A stretch of DNA of 64,000 nucleotides. Origin: Sorghum bicolor (lineage: Eukaryota > Streptophyta > Magnoliopsida > Poales > Poaceae). Of this stretch, positions 46,133 to 57,792 are shown in pieces. The position numbers and the translations under genes are program-made. The stretch spans positions 50,883,695 through 50,947,694 of the forward strand of contig NC_012872.2 in the NCBI RefSeq assembly GCF_000003195.3, read 5' to 3'. The notes beneath the pieces are model-generated. The model was not told the DNA's origin. It did no database searches and saw only the letters and a list, made by a program, of their open reading frames with translations. Positions within the stretch are counted from its first letter, which is position 1. The number at the start of each line of letters is the position of its first letter.

Positions 46133-46556
46133 AGTTTAGAACGCCAGACCACACTTCCACACAGAGTTTGTCAACTTTGTGGTCGCCGACTTCGACGGGA
46201 CTTACCACGCAATTCTAGGCCGTCCTTCGCTTACAAAGTTTATGGTAGTTCCGCACTACTCATACCTGGTCCTCAAGATGCCAACCGAGACGGGCGTCTT
46301 AACTGTTAGAGGCAACATCTACACCGCGTACACTTGCGAAGAGGAAAGCTTCAAGATCACCGATGCAATTGATCTCTCGATTCGCATGGCAGAAACTGCA
46401 GTGCAAGCCACGCAAATCCCACCCGACCAGCTCCAATTACTCGAGCAAGAGACTCCTAGAAAAAGCTCCAAGTCCAAAGAGCACAAGGAAGTACAACTGG
46501 TCGACGGCAGCCCAGAGAAGACGGCTCTCATCGGGGCCAACCTGGACGCCAAATAG

Positions 46557-47920
46557 GAAGAGACGCTCGTCAGGTTTTTAAGGGACAACATAAGTGTTTT
46601 CGCATGGAAACCCGTAGACATGCCCGGTGTCCCACGAAGCCTGATCAAGCACTCCTTAAACATCTCGAAGACCGCAAGACCTATCAAGCAGAAGCTACGG
46701 TTCGCTCGTGACAAAAAGGAGGCTATTAGGACAGAAATTACACGGCTTTTAGCAGCCAGATTTATTAAAGAAGTGTATCACCTCGATTGGCTCGCCAATC
46801 CAGTCCTTGTAAGAAAAAAGAATAATGAATGGAGAATATGATTTGATTACATTGATCTCAATAAACACTGTCCTAAAGATCCTTTTGGTCTCCCCCGTAT
46901 CGACGAAGTGATCGATTCAACGGCCGGATGCGAACTGCTCTCTTTTCTCGACTGTTAATCTGGTTACCACCAGATCTCGCTAAAGGAAGACGACTAGATC
47001 AAAACTTCCTCCATCACTCCTTTCGATGCGTATTGTTACACCACCATGTCTTTCGGCCTCAAAAACGCTGGAGCCACCTATCAACGCGCTATTCAGCATT
47101 GCCTCCACGACGAGATACGTGATGACCTCGTCGAGGCTTACGTCGACGACGTTGTCGTCAAGACCAGGGACGCAAGCACCCTGATCGATAACTTAGACCG
47201 CACTTTTAAAGCGCTGAATAAATACAAGTGGAAGCTTAACCGCAAAAAATGCATCTTCAGGGTTCCCTCTGGTATACTGCTCGGTAACGTCGTCAGCCGT
47301 GATGGCATATGTCCAAACCCCTCAAAAGTCAAGGCGGTGCTCGATATGCGACCACCTAGGAACGTCAAAGATGTCCAAAAGCTCACGGGGTGCATGGCTG
47401 CTCTCAGCCGGTTTATCTCTAGGCTGGGAGAAAAAGGGCTTCCCTTCTTCAAACCTCTAAAAGCGTCGGAAAAATTCTCCTGGACAGAAGAGGCCTACAC
47501 TGCGTTCACCTAGCTCAAACTTTCCTCACCTCACCACCCGTCCTCACTGCACCTTAACCTAACGAGGACCTACTCCTCTACATAGCAGCAACTGATCGGG
47601 TCGTCTCCACGGTGCTCGTGGTCGAGCGGGATGAACCAGGCCATGTCTACAAAGTCTAGAGACCAGTATACTTCATAAGCGAAGTCTTAAACGAGTCCAA
47701 GACCAGGTATCCACAGATACAAAAGCTAATCTACGCCATCTTAATCACCACAAGGAAGCTAAAGCACTACTTCGATGGCTATCGGGTTGTTGTTACTACA
47801 AGTTTTCCGTTAGGGGACATTTTGCGCAACAAGGACGCCAACGGCAAAATTGTAAAGTGGGCCATGGAATTATGCCCATTTTCTTTGGATTTCTAGAGTC
47901 GCACTACCGTAAAGTCTCAA
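46557..47920 (+). pseudogene. Reverse transcriptase and first RNase H of element A
   Basis: Motifs in order: VFAWKPVDMPGVPRSLIKHS, ARPIKQKLRFARDKKEAI, WLANPVLVRKKNNEWRI, DYIDLNKHCPKDPFGLPRID, TTMSFGLKNAGATYQRAIQ, catalytic AYVDDVVVKT, FLGN-like GILLGNVVSRDGI and MAALSRFISRLGEKGLPFFK. The RNase H part (47514 onward) is recognisable as [17 protein letters not shown] and [13 protein letters not shown] but riddled with stops. Stops inside RT occur at about 46839, 46957 and 46995 and after AYTAFT at 47513. Confidence 0.85.
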
Positions 47921-49738
47921 GACTTGGTTGACTTTGTCGCGGAATGGACGGATCTCAACGCACCACCTTCTCCAGATGTCTTCGATCACTGGTCAATGTT
48001 CTTTGACGGGTCCTTAAACATCAATGGAGCCGGTGCTGGAATACTTTTTATTTCACCAAACAAGGACAAACTTCACTACGTCCTTAGGATCCTTTTTCCA
48101 GCATCCAATAACGTCACCGAGTACGAAGCATGCCTGCATGGCATCTGATTGGCCGTCGAACTGAGAATCAGGCGCCTTTATGTCTACGACGACTCTGCCC
48201 TCGTCATCAACCAGCTGAATAAAGAGTGGGACACAACTCATGAGAAGATGGACCTGTACTGCAAAGAAATCCGTAGGTGGGAACCAAATTTTTATGGCAT
48301 AGAGTACATCCACGTGGTCCGAGATAAGAACCAAGCAGCAGATGCGCTGTCAAAGATAGCATCGTCCCGGGCCCAGATTCTGCATGGTGTTTTTGTTCAG
48401 GACATCCACACACCCAGCGTCGGAACGGACCTGGCCGACAAGCCACCCAACGAGACGCTGCTCGTAGGAAATACCACTCCGACAACCAATGGCAACAACT
48501 GGCGCGCTCCTTTCGTTAAGTATCTCTCGGATGGTTTAGGATTTCAAGACAAAACGGAGAATGAGCGCCTTATCCGGCGCTCCAAAAATTACATACTGGT
48601 CGACGGTAGACTTATGCGCAAGAACGCAAACTCAGAAGTCTTGTTGAAATGCATATCCCAAGACGATGGCATCAAGTTACTAGATGACATACACGCCGGA
48701 TCCTGCGGCAACCATGTCGCTTCTAGAACACTGGTCGGAAAGGCCTTCCGAGCAGGTTTTTACTCGCCAACTACAGTTGCCGACGCCGAGAAACTGGTCC
48801 GGCATTGTGAAGGATGCTAGTTCTTCACCAAGTGGACCCACATACCTACTCATGAGATCCAGACGATTCCGTCGTCTTGGGCATTTGCCTGTTGGGGCCT
48901 TGACATGATCGGGCCATTCAAACCGGCTCCCGGCAATTTCAAATTCGTGTTCGTACTAATCGACAAGTTCTCGAAGTCGATTGAGTACATGCCACTGGTC
49001 AAAGCGACTTCCAAGAAGGCTGTGGAATTCCTCAATCAAATCATACATAGATTTGGGGTTCCCAATAGCATAATCACCGACCTGGGCACTCAGTTCACCG
49101 GCACTACATTCTCGGACTTCTGTGATGACAGAGGCATAGTCATAAAGTACATGTCAGTAGCCCATCCGTGAGCCAACGGTCAAGTCGAGCGAGCAACTGG
49201 AATGATTATCGATGCTCTAAAGAAAAGGTTGTACACGGAAATCGACAGGGCACCAGGATGGTGGATGAAAGAGCTACCGGCTGTGGTCTGGGGTCTCCAA
49301 ACACAGCCTAGTCGGAACACGGGTGTATCCCCCTATTTTATGGTTTATGGGGCCGAGGCAGTGCTCCCATTGGATGTAGCCTTTGGATCTCCTAGAGTTG
49401 AACATTTTGACCAGTCTTCAGCAGACCTCGCCAGAGAACTCGAGATCAACTGTACAGAAGAGAGACGCCTGACTTCCTACCTTCGAACAACAAAGTATCT
49501 CGAGGCCATTAGACGATACTGCAACTGGAACGTCAAAGACCGCTCCTTCATGGTCGGTGATCGGGTACTCAAATAGAAAACAAGCCAAGAGGGAATGCAC
49601 AAGTTATCCACACCCTGGGAGGGACCTTTTGTGGTTGCCGAAGTTACACGCCCTACATCTTATAGACTGGCGTACCCAGATGGAACACGTCTGCCCAACT
49701 CATGGCACATAGACAAACTATGACACTTCTATCCCTAA
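47921..49738 (+). pseudogene. Archaeal-type RNase H and integrase of element A
   Basis: The archaeal-type second RNase H typical of the Tat lineage reads MFFDGSLNINGAGAGILFIS, NNVTEYEACLHGI and RLYVYDDSALVINQLN, with a TGA at 48146-48148 inside. Integrase follows with the zinc domain IHAGSCGNHVASRT ... RHCEGC, catalytic WGLDMIGPFKPAPGNFKFVF, ITDLGTQFTGTTF and ANGQVERATG, then a GPF-type end (TPWEGPFVVAEVTRPTSYRL). Stops at about 48818, 49169 and 49574 plus changes at the C terminus (HWLRRFYP-like end altered) disable it. It closely parallels the intact copy at 62102-64000. Confidence 0.88.
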
Positions 49739-51501
49739 GTTTCAGTGCATTTTACTTGTAAATCTTTTTTGATGAATAATAATAAAGTTTGCCTTTTTGT
49801 TATATACTATTACATATGTAGAATACTCGACAAGTGCCACAATAATTTTCCTTGACAAGCTCCTCAAGGGTAATCAACATGGCTCAGTGATACATCACTC
49901 AAGCAAATTTATTCACAGCGCTCAAAACCATGGCTCTCAAAAATCAAAATTTATTATAAACTTTATATACAAAGTTTACAATAAACACCCCTCTGGGTGG
50001 CTTCTAGTCTACTCCTACAGACTACTCTAAAGACCTACTACTCGGGCTGATCACCCGCACGGCTCTCTCATCCCGCCGAAGGGGTCGGGGCCACCGGCGC
50101 CTGGCTGGTCGAGACCGCAGGCGTCGACCGCTCATCTCCTGCAATCGACGCCCCCGACAACTCCCTGGCCGACCTGTCTGATCCCGGCTGATCGGCGGGA
50201 GTTGACGTCCCGCAGAGGTTTATATCGCCGATCACCGTCGATGATAGGTCGAGCAGGCCGACGCGAAGGTCATCTGCCTCCTTCGGACCAACCTCCTTGG
50301 GATATCGACTCTCTAGCTGGGACAGATCGACCAGGGGATAGTGAGTGCGTACCATGCTGAGGACGTGTGCTCCGGCAAACTCCCCAGCATCCTTGACGAA
50401 CTGTTGAAGCCAGCCCCACGCTTGCTGCGCCTTCTCGACCGAGGTCAGCTTCGGTGCACCGGGCTGGTCCTCAGGGAGCTCGGGGCTGATCAGGTCAAGT
50501 ACCGGGGCAACTCCTTTCTAGAGTTCGATGCAGTTCGTCTTCCAGGAGTCTCGTTCCTTGACCAGTTCATCGAGATGCTTCTTAGTGTTGGCTTTAAGCA
50601 CTATGGCAAAGATTTCAAGAAAAAACCAAGAACACAGTCAGCAACATGCTACGGCAATATAAAAAGGAAAGAGAACTACATGGTCAAAAAGGACAAAATA
50701 GTTCTTACCAGCCAGCTCTTGACTCCTGGTCTTTAGCTCCTCGCCAACCTTGCGCTCGGTCTCCAGCGCACTGGCACGTTCCTGGTCGAGCTAGTCTCTC
50801 TCTTTTTGGAGACGCTCGAACTCCTCCTCGAGACCTGAAGCAACAATTGTTGGTCATCAAAACCGACCACGCAGTTAACTGTAACTCCTCGGATCACACG
50901 ACTTACCCTTCTTCTCACGGTCCTTATCGGCTAGTCGCCGATTCAGGTCCACCAAGTGCTCCTCCTGAGCCGCCTTCTTGTCGACCTCCCTTTCATCCTC
51001 CAGGTGAAGGCGGTCCACCTCTGCGGTCAGGGCCTTGTTCTCGGCGACCACACCTTCAATTTGGTCGAAGCACCTTTTTTGGTACTTCGCCGTTTTCATT
51101 GCACCCTGCGAAAAATATACATATCACACAGTGAACAAACAACAGTATATACATACTCCAGCAGAACGTACGACCACTCACCTTGACTTCATCAACAAGC
51201 CGCTTAGTAGCGCGCTCTACCCTCACCGCCTCCTCGGTCTCGGCGATCTCCTCGTGATCGGCCCAGTGGTCCCCACGCTGGCGCCACACGTAGACATGTT
51301 GGCGGCGATCGCGGGGACGCCCCTGGATTTCCTCCACTTCGTCATCAGAGGCCGCCTGGGCCTCCTCGCCTTCCGCGCTACCCCCAGCCACGGTAACAAG
51401 TATCATAGGACCCTTACCCCGGCTAGGGGAGCCCTCTAGCGTGGAAGCCTCCGCTGGGGCTGGAGTTGGGGCCCTCTCTTATTCAGCTGGAGGAGGGGTC
51501 G

Positions 51502-53084
51502 TGTAAGTGCATTCGCCCCCGGTGTGGGTTTTGATAATTAATGACAATCAAATTAGGGACTAACATGTTTATCGAGTATAATCTATAGGTGTTAGTCCAT
51601 TGATGGAATTGAACGAAAACATTCGGTGAATTATAGCACCCCTAAATTTCCAATGGATGAACGGTGTTTTGACTCAAGTGGCTACAAAGTTTTTATTCTT
51701 TGTTTGAGTTATAGGAAATGCCGCACTATCAAGAGGGATGTAAATCAAGTTGGTAAGATGAGGATAAGGGTGCTCAGGTCAATTTACTTCTTGCGCTTGA
51801 GAGACACGCTTGCACGCACGAACAACTAGGAAATTTGTTCTCTGCCAGGGTGAGCCGGTAGTACCGACCCTCAAGGCCGGTGGTACTGGCAGTGCTAGTC
51901 CTTCTCCTGAGTTTTGCGAGAAAATGAACTACCGGTAGTATCGGGCTCGGGCCGGTGGTACCGGCCAGCACCCGTAGTACCGGTGTGAAACGCCGGTAGT
52001 ACCGGCAGGCCAAATCTGCGCTGACTTTGGTTGCGGAGATTTGAACTGCCGGTGGTACCGGCCTTCCACCGGTGGTTCCGGCAATGGTCGGTAGTACCGA
52101 CAAAAGCCCGGTGGTACCGGTAGGCTTATTTCTCGCAAATCCTAGAGACTTCTTACCGTTAGATCTGAGGTAGCCGGTGGTACCGGTGGTTGCCCCGGTA
52201 GTACCGGTAGTTGTTCAAGACCTATGTATAAATAGCTCTTCCCTCATTTCTAACCGTTAGCTCTCCCATTCCTTCAACTCTAGATCTGAGAAAATAGTCT
52301 CCAAGCTTTGACTCACCCACTCTCTCTCCCTCTTTGCTCCTAGACTTCACTCCTTGAGAGATTCGAGCTAGAGAAGTGAGATTAGAGAGTTGGGAGCTTC
52401 GATTTGTGACTTGAGCACTTGGTTTCTTCGTCTTGCCGGTTTGGTTTGCATTTGTTACTCTTGGGTTCTTGGAACCCTAGCCGGCTAGGCGTTCTTCGTG
52501 GTTGCCCGTGTTGATTCATTTGTGAGGGCACCCTGAAATATTTGTATAACCCTTTGATTCTTAGTGGAAATCTTGAGCTAACCTGTGCTTGAGGGAGGAG
52601 ACCAAAGTGGTCGGACCTTCGTGGTCACCTCAACAACGGGGATGTAGGAACTCCTTCGTGGGGATTGCCGAACCTCAGGAAAAATATCTTGTCTTGCTGT
52701 GGAGGTAGCATTGACTACCCTTGTTCTTGTGTTCTTCGTGTTCTTCCTCTCTACTCCCTTTCATAGGTGAACAAGGGCTGATCTACGTTTTGGAGAAGAA
52801 CCGAGCCAAGGGATCTTCAACATCATCCTCTACTACATCTTGGAGAGTGGGGTAACTCTCAGATCTAAAATCAAAACTCAATCTACTCTGATTTCGTAGC
52901 TCTCATACGGCGTCGGTAGTACCAACAGTTGTGTCGGTAGTACTGGCTGTCTTACACCGGTAGTACCGGACCAAACTGTCGGTAGTACCGGCAGGCATTT
53001 AACTTCCGCAACTTGAGCTTTTGAGTTTCAGGTTTTTAAGATACGCCTATTCACCCCCCCCTCTAGGACAATTAGATCCTTTTA
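51502..53084 (+). mobile_element. LTR-only insertion B (solo LTR), 1,583 bp, in exon 3 of the antisense pseudogene
   Basis: TGTAAG...CTTTTA ends flanked by a perfect 5-bp target duplication GGTCG (51497-51501 and 53085-53089). No internal protein domains, so it is a single LTR left by recombination. Shares the TTTTGATAATTAATGACAA start region and CCTATTCACCCCCCCCTCTAG-type end signature with LTR A but differs elsewhere, so same superfamily, different family. The parent element's type cannot be read from the LTR alone. Confidence 0.85.
51850..53003 (+). repeat. Array of CCGGTAGTACCGG-type palindromes in LTR B
   Basis: About 15 copies of CCGGTAGTACCGG or CCGGTGGTACCGG variants lie in two clusters (51850-52215 and 52912-53003). 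The first form is a perfect palindrome around one base (CCGGTA-G-TACCGG). Spacing is irregular, and single-base variants such as GTCGGTAGTACCGAC keep both arms matched. Confidence 0.8.
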
Positions 53085-53861
53085 GGTCGGTACCTTGTCT
53101 CCCTCCTCCACAACGCTGCTCGGGGGAGGCGTTCCCGCTGTCTCATCACCCCTTGTCGAGGTACTCGCCTCGGCCTTGTCCTGAACCGGGTCCTCCTCGG
53201 CGGTCTCCACCACGACCACAATCGCGGGCTCCTCCACAGGTTGCTCATGGGCGGTCTGCTCGGCGGCATCCTTGTCGGCAACTGCCGGCTCGGTTGTCCT
53301 CAAGCCGGCAACGTTGCTCGGATCAACATCCGAGGCCGCACTAACAAAGAAGAGTCAAATACAAATTACCATAGCAACATTAAACTTCGTAAGAAACAAA
53401 GAGAGCGTAGAAGACATGTTTTCAAACTTACAGGTCGGAGCTCCGATGCGTCGCTGTGAAAAACCTTCTCCTGGTCCTCCAAGTCGCCGCTGCCGCTTCT
53501 GCTCCAGGACGTATCGCCTCGGCGTGCACGGCAGGCGGATCACTGGTTACCCGACTAGTGTCGATCGGCGCAACATCAGGACGGCTGCACGGCCTTCGAA
53601 CCAAGGACGGAGTAGTCTCGTCCTCTTCATTGTCGTCGTCGACGATCCTCACAAGCCGGCGACGCTTGTGGGCATGGCTGGTCGAGCCTTGGCCCATCGA
53701 AGCGTCTACAACCGTCCCCGCTGGAATTGCTTCAGTGGGGGATGGCTCCACAGCCATTGGCCTCTTCCCAGCCACTCTATCATCTGTGGTCGGCGCTGGA
53801 CGGCTCTAGTCCTCGTCGCTGCTGGTGTATTTGTCGACGAAAGCTGGTCGGCAGTCTACCT

Positions 53862-54291
53862 TGGGGTATACCCACGGTAGTAGTTTATCGGTAGACGGTG
53901 CGCAAACTACGAACTCGATGGTGACGCAAGACACGGACAAGCTTTTTATCCAGGTTCGGCCGCCGAGTTGGCGTAATACCTACGTCCTGCGTCTGGTTGT
54001 ATTGATTTGTGTTGAGAGAATATGATGTCCTAGGGGGGTCCCTTGCCCCTCCTTATATAGTCTGGAGGGCAGGGTTACAGATCTAGAAACTAATCCTAGT
54101 CGGTTACAATTGCCATGGATAATTCGATATCAATTCCTATTCTAACCGACTAGAATCCTGCTTGATCTCCACATCTTGTTTCCTTGCGCGAAACTCCAGG
54201 CTGTCGGATCAAGCCTTGAACTCGTCTCGTAATGGGCCAAGCCTCCTGGCGGAAGTCTAGCCGTAAGGGTATAGGGGTTTATACCCCCACA
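53862..54291 (-). repeat. 3' LTR of element B (430 bp)
   Basis: On the minus strand it begins TGTGGGGGTATAAACCCC and ends GGGTATACCCCA. The ends contain related imperfect palindromes built on GGGTATA/TATACCC. Adjacent to the polypurine tract at 54292. Confidence 0.82.
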
Positions 54292-54305
54292 GCTAGTCCC
54301 CGAGC
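54292..54305 (-). promoter_or_regulatory. Polypurine tract of element B
   Basis: Minus-strand GCTCGGGGACTAGC directly precedes the LTR start. Variants of the same GCTCGGGGACT word recur roughly every 60-220 bp further away and in every unit of the 70-bp array. Confidence 0.7.
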
Positions 54306-54780
54306 ACCATGTATTGTGATGTAACACGCCGTCTTGAGTTTCTTCGATCAGTGAGACTTGACGTCTTCAATAAGTGGGAAAGTCGCCCAAACAGTTGCAA
54401 CAGTATTTTGACCAACTCAAAAAACAGTTGATCAACATTGACATCGAAGAAGCAGGTTGTTTGAAGAATGCATGGTGCTCTAAATTGAAAAAGATTTCTT
54501 TCCTGGTGAAGTGTGCCCACTTAGTCCCCGAGCCTGGTAGTAGGTGACGTAGGCACGTGGTGCCAGGGTCAAAATAAAAGTCCTCAAAGAAATTCTGAAA
54601 CTGAGATGCATCGCTAGATGCATCGTACCGATGTAGTCCCCGAGCTTGCTGGAAGGCGAAGTATGAGCCTTGTAGCAAGGTCTAAAAAATTGAATTTACC
54701 AGTCCGTCTACAATTGAATAGACCAATCGACCAGTCCCCAAGCACCAAGTGCGCTCCTTAGAATTCTGTGTTGCTGTACT

Positions 54781-55181
54781 GTACGACCAGTCCCCGAGCA
54801 TCGAGTGCTCGGTGGTCGGTGCAGGCTTTAAAGCTTCGAGCTGATAGACTGGACGACCAGCCCCCGAGCGTCGAGTACTCGGTGGTCGGTGCAGTCCTTG
54901 AAGCTTCTAGCTGATAGACTGGACAACCAGTCCCCGAGCGTCGAGTACTCGGTGGTCGGTGCAGTCCTTGAAGTTCCGAGCTGATAGACTGGGCGACCAG
55001 TCCCCGAGCGTCGAGTGCTCGGTGGTCGGTGCAGTCCTTGAAGTTCCGAGCTGATAGACTGGGCGACCAGTCCCCGAGCGTCGAGTGCTCGGTGGTCGGT
55101 GCAGTCCTTGAAGTTCCGAGCTGATAGACTGGGCGACCAGTCCCCGAGCGTCGAGTGCTCGGTGGTCGGTGCAGTCCTTGG
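54781..55181. repeat. 70-bp tandem repeat array, about 6 units
   Basis: Marker GACCAG recurs at exact 70-bp steps (54785, 54855, 54925, 54995, 55065, 55135). Each unit contains AGTCCCCGAGC (the polypurine-tract word on the other strand) and a CCGAGC-GTCGAGT-GCTCGG inverted repeat. Long minus-strand ORFs here are by-products of the repeat. No spacers, so not a CRISPR-like structure. Confidence 0.9.
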
Positions 55182-55422
55182 ATTGTTGACTCTCTGGCAT
55201 ATGTGTCTTCTTGTTTTTGAAAAGATCTTTCCAGTTAAAGTTGACGTGACGAGACCTCCTGACGGGGTGTCAGATGGATGCATGAAAAATTGCGCCTGGC
55301 AACTGTGCAGCCGCCCTTTGCATGGTTTGAGAAAAGGAAACCATCAATTGGTACGAAAACTCCGCCGCATTAATTGTCTATAATCATTGTAAACCGAAAC
55401 GCCGCATCCGCCGCATGGCCCG

Positions 55423-55475
55423 CCCACTTCCCGAGAATACGGGAAGTGGGAGAGGTGGAGTTACGGGTTATAAGA
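55423..55475 (+). promoter_or_regulatory. Promoter of truncated antisense gene copy: palindrome plus TATA box
   Basis: CCCACTTCCCG (55423-55433) and CGGGAAGTGGG (55440-55450) form a perfect 11-bp inverted repeat around AGAATA. TTATAAGA at 55468-55475 lies 112 bp before the ATG at 55587. Confidence 0.55.
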
Positions 55476-55586
55476 GCCTGACAGTTCCGCCTGTACTGCT
55501 TACCCTGCCATTGCCTTCAAGCCTTCCGCTCTCGCCTCCTTCAACCACCTGCATCTTCCTAACTCAAGCCCACTTTCGCACCTCCA

Positions 55587-56961
55587 ATGGCGAAGAGCGA
55601 CTCCAAGAAGAGGGCCGAACTGATGGCCAAGGAGTGGAAAAAGTCCCGCAGCACCACGAAATCTCTTGGTGACCTCGTCGATATGGGGCTTCTGCACAGC
55701 CCGGAGCTCGGCGGCTGGAGGGCACCGGAGGGGGAGAGCTACCCCGACCCCCACGCCGGTGAGATCGTCGTATTTGAAGATTTCATTAAGAGGGGCTTTG
55801 GTGTTCCTGTTCATCCTTTTCTTCAAGGTCTTCTTTTGTATTATGAGATCGGGATTTGCAATCTGCACCCGAACTCAATTCTCCTCATTTCCACTTTTAT
55901 CCACCTGTGCGAGGCCTATGTTGGCATAGAGCCGCACTTCGATCTTTTTCGGTATCTTTTCTGCTTGAGGAAGAAGGGAGCAGTTGGAGGCTCCAAGGTT
56001 GCAGGTGGAGTATACCTCAACCTTCGTGATGGGATGAAGAATCGCTACCTGCACTGTCCATGGAACACTTCCTTGACCGAATGGTACAGGAAGTGGTTCT
56101 ACATCAGGGAGGAACCGGGCAGCTCCACGTTCTGCGACGTGGGATACATTCCTGAGAAGAGGATGAGCTGGACCGACCGCCCGGAGTTCGACGGTCCAGT
56201 GGCGGATCTCATGAAGCTGATCGACTGGTCGCGCCTGGACGGGCTTGGCGTGGTCGGCAACTTCATTTGTCGTCGGGTGATGCCCTGCCAGAAGAGGGTG
56301 CACTCGGCGTACGAGTATGCCGGAAGCGTGGACCCGACCAGGATGCGGCCGGAGATCTTGGAGAAAGCGGAGGTACAACAGCTGTTGAACGAGCTGTTTA
56401 ACTTCGCGGACGGAGGCTTCATCCGTGGCAGTGATCGGGTGCAAGCCTTCAAGTTAGGACGACCAGCACCAAAGGTATGTAGCAGATTATTTTGTTTTAG
56501 CATTCGTATATCGTCTGCAGCTGACTCATCTCTGTTGCTTTTTGCAGATCGGCGATGTCGACCGGTGCACAGTGTATGTATCACTCGCACCGGGGATGGA
56601 AAATCCTGCGGGAGAAGACCCGCCAGAGGAGGACGCTGCTCGGTGTACTCATTACACCAGCAGTGAGGAGGACCAAGCCCGCCCCGTCCCGACCTCCGAG
56701 GAGAGGGTAGCGGGGAAGAGGCCATTGCCGGCAGATCCCTTGCAGACACCAGAGCTGCCGGCAGATCTACCGGCGGAGAGCAGCCAAGCACCGAAGCATC
56801 GTCGGCTCGTGCGGATCGTTGACGACGACGACGACGACGTCGAGGAGGCTGCGCCGTCGTTGGTCCGACGGCCTCGGAGCCGCCCAGATAATACGCCGGT
56901 CGCTACTGATCGAGTGGCCAGCGACCCCCCTACACCGCAAGTTGTCGGGATGGGGGCCTAG
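55587..56961 (+). pseudogene. Truncated second copy of the antisense gene (exons 1-2)
   Basis: Exon 1 (55587-56474) is 888 bp, the same length as in the full copy, and encodes the Transposase_28-like domain (FVHFL-type region: VVFEDFIKRGFGVPVHPFLQ, GICNLHPNSILLISTFIHLC, EAYVGIEPHFDLFRYLFCLR). Intron 56475-56547 has GTATGT and TTTTTGCAG. Exon 2 from 56548 runs through the acidic KHRRLVRIVDDDDDD segment, then breaks off near 56958 where the sequence changes into an LTR fragment, giving a TAG at 56959-56961. Exons 3-6 are absent, so any product would lack the coiled-coil half. Both coding exons are otherwise open. Confidence 0.82.
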
Positions 56962-56970
56962 GGTGTTACA

Positions 56971-57224
56971 GGTCCCTTGCCCCTCCTTATATAGTCTGGA
57001 GGGCAGGGTTACAGATCTAGAAACTAATCCTAGTCGGTTACAATTGCCATAGATAATTCGATATCATTTCCTATTCTAACCGACTAGAATCCTGCTTGAT
57101 CTCCACGTCTTGTTTCCTTGCGCGAAACTCGGCTTGTCGGATCAAGCCTTGAACTCGTCTCGTAGTGGGCCAAGCTTCCTGGCTGAAGTCTAGCCGTAAG
57201 GGTATAGGGGTTTATACCCCCACA
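56971..57224 (-). repeat. LTR fragment of element B family (inner end only)
   Basis: Matches 54037-54291 with about 4% differences by eye and ends in the same CCCCCACA next to a second polypurine tract (57225-57238). The outer about 175 bp of the LTR are missing. The junction at 56958-56970 carries the filler-like GGGTGTTACA. Confidence 0.85.
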
Positions 57225-57792
57225 GCTAGTCCCCGAGCGCCATGTATTGTGATGCAACACGCCGTCTTGAGCTTCTTCGATCAGCGAGGCTTGTCGTCTT
57301 CAATAAGCGGGGAAATCGCCCAAGCAGTTGCAACGGTTCCTTGTCCAACTCGAAATACAGTTGATCAACGTTGACATCGAAGAAGCAGGTTGTTCAAAGA
57401 ATGCATGGTGCTCTAAAAAAATTTCTTTCCTGGTGAAGTGTGCCCACTTTGCCTTTTTGAAAGGTAGAAGCATCAAACAAGCAAGCAAATTCACCGCTAG
57501 GTGAAGTGTGCCCACTTAGTCCCCGAGCCTGGTAGTAGGTGGCGTAGGCACGTGGTGCCAGGGTCAAAAGAAAATTCCCCAAAGTAGTTTTGAGACTGAG
57601 ATGCATCGCTAGATGCATCGTACCGATGTAGTCCCCGAGCTTGCTGGAAGGCGAAGTATGTGCCTTGTAGCAAGGTCTAAAAAATTGAATTTACCAGTCC
57701 CCGAGCATGTCATGCTCGTCTGCAATCGAAAAGACCAATCGACCAGTCCCCAGGCACTTAGTGTGCTGCTTGGAATTATATGTTACTATACT

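Larger units (their letters stand above)
43707..46556 (+). pseudogene. Protease of Tat/Retand-type element A, split by an LTR insertion
   Basis: The upstream part has FGGKVSIESKRERKLLKRA, then FPLILDPCINNVRFERVLID and the active-site motif IDGGSSIDILF typical of Tat-lineage proteases. It is cut at 44215 by a 1.9-kb LTR insertion. After 46133 it continues as FHTEFVNFVVADFDGTYHAI, ILGRPSLTKFMVVPHYSYL and an acidic linker toward RT, stopping at 46554-46556. A small frame change around the insertion and a TAG near 43937 are additional defects. Confidence 0.8.
50068..53855 (-). pseudogene. Antisense extra gene of element A, exons 2-6, broken and interrupted
   Basis: Lies between pol and the lost 3' LTR on the opposite strand. 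Exons inferred by matching the complete gene at 58670-61824: exon 6 50068-50600, exon 5 50709-50834, exon 4 50907-51105, exon 3 51182-51501 plus 53085-53340 (split by an LTR insertion), exon 2 53432 to about 53850. All junctions keep GT-AG. Readable parts include HKRRRLVRIVDDD, DEVEEIQGRPRDRRQHVYVW, CFDQIEGVVAENKALTAEVD and MVRTHYPLVDLSQ. In-frame TAG codons occur in exons 2, 5 and 6. Exon 1 with the Transposase_28-like domain is missing, cut off at 53862 by element B. Confidence 0.78.
41457..53861 (+). mobile_element. Tat/Retand-type Ty3/gypsy element A, decayed and interrupted
   Basis: Starts with only about 38 bp that match the LTR of element B (TGTGGGGTATAAACCCC, TACGGCTAGACTT), so most of its 5' LTR is deleted. 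Gag, protease, RT, RNase H, a second archaeal-type RNase H and integrase follow on the plus strand, then an extra gene on the minus strand. Its 3' end is replaced at 53862 by the LTR of element B. It is interrupted by LTR-only insertions at 44216-46132 and 51502-53084. Many stops show it is the oldest retroelement of this half. Confidence 0.85.

Noticed and set aside
44216..53084. Assigning LTR insertions A and B to Ty1/copia (SIRE-like)
   Set aside because: The end signature reminded me of such LTRs, but there is no internal coding sequence or primer site to confirm it.
54781..55181. CRISPR-like look of the regular array
   Set aside because: Units are contiguous with no unique spacers, the genome is a plant, and the array sits in a retrotransposon 3' region.
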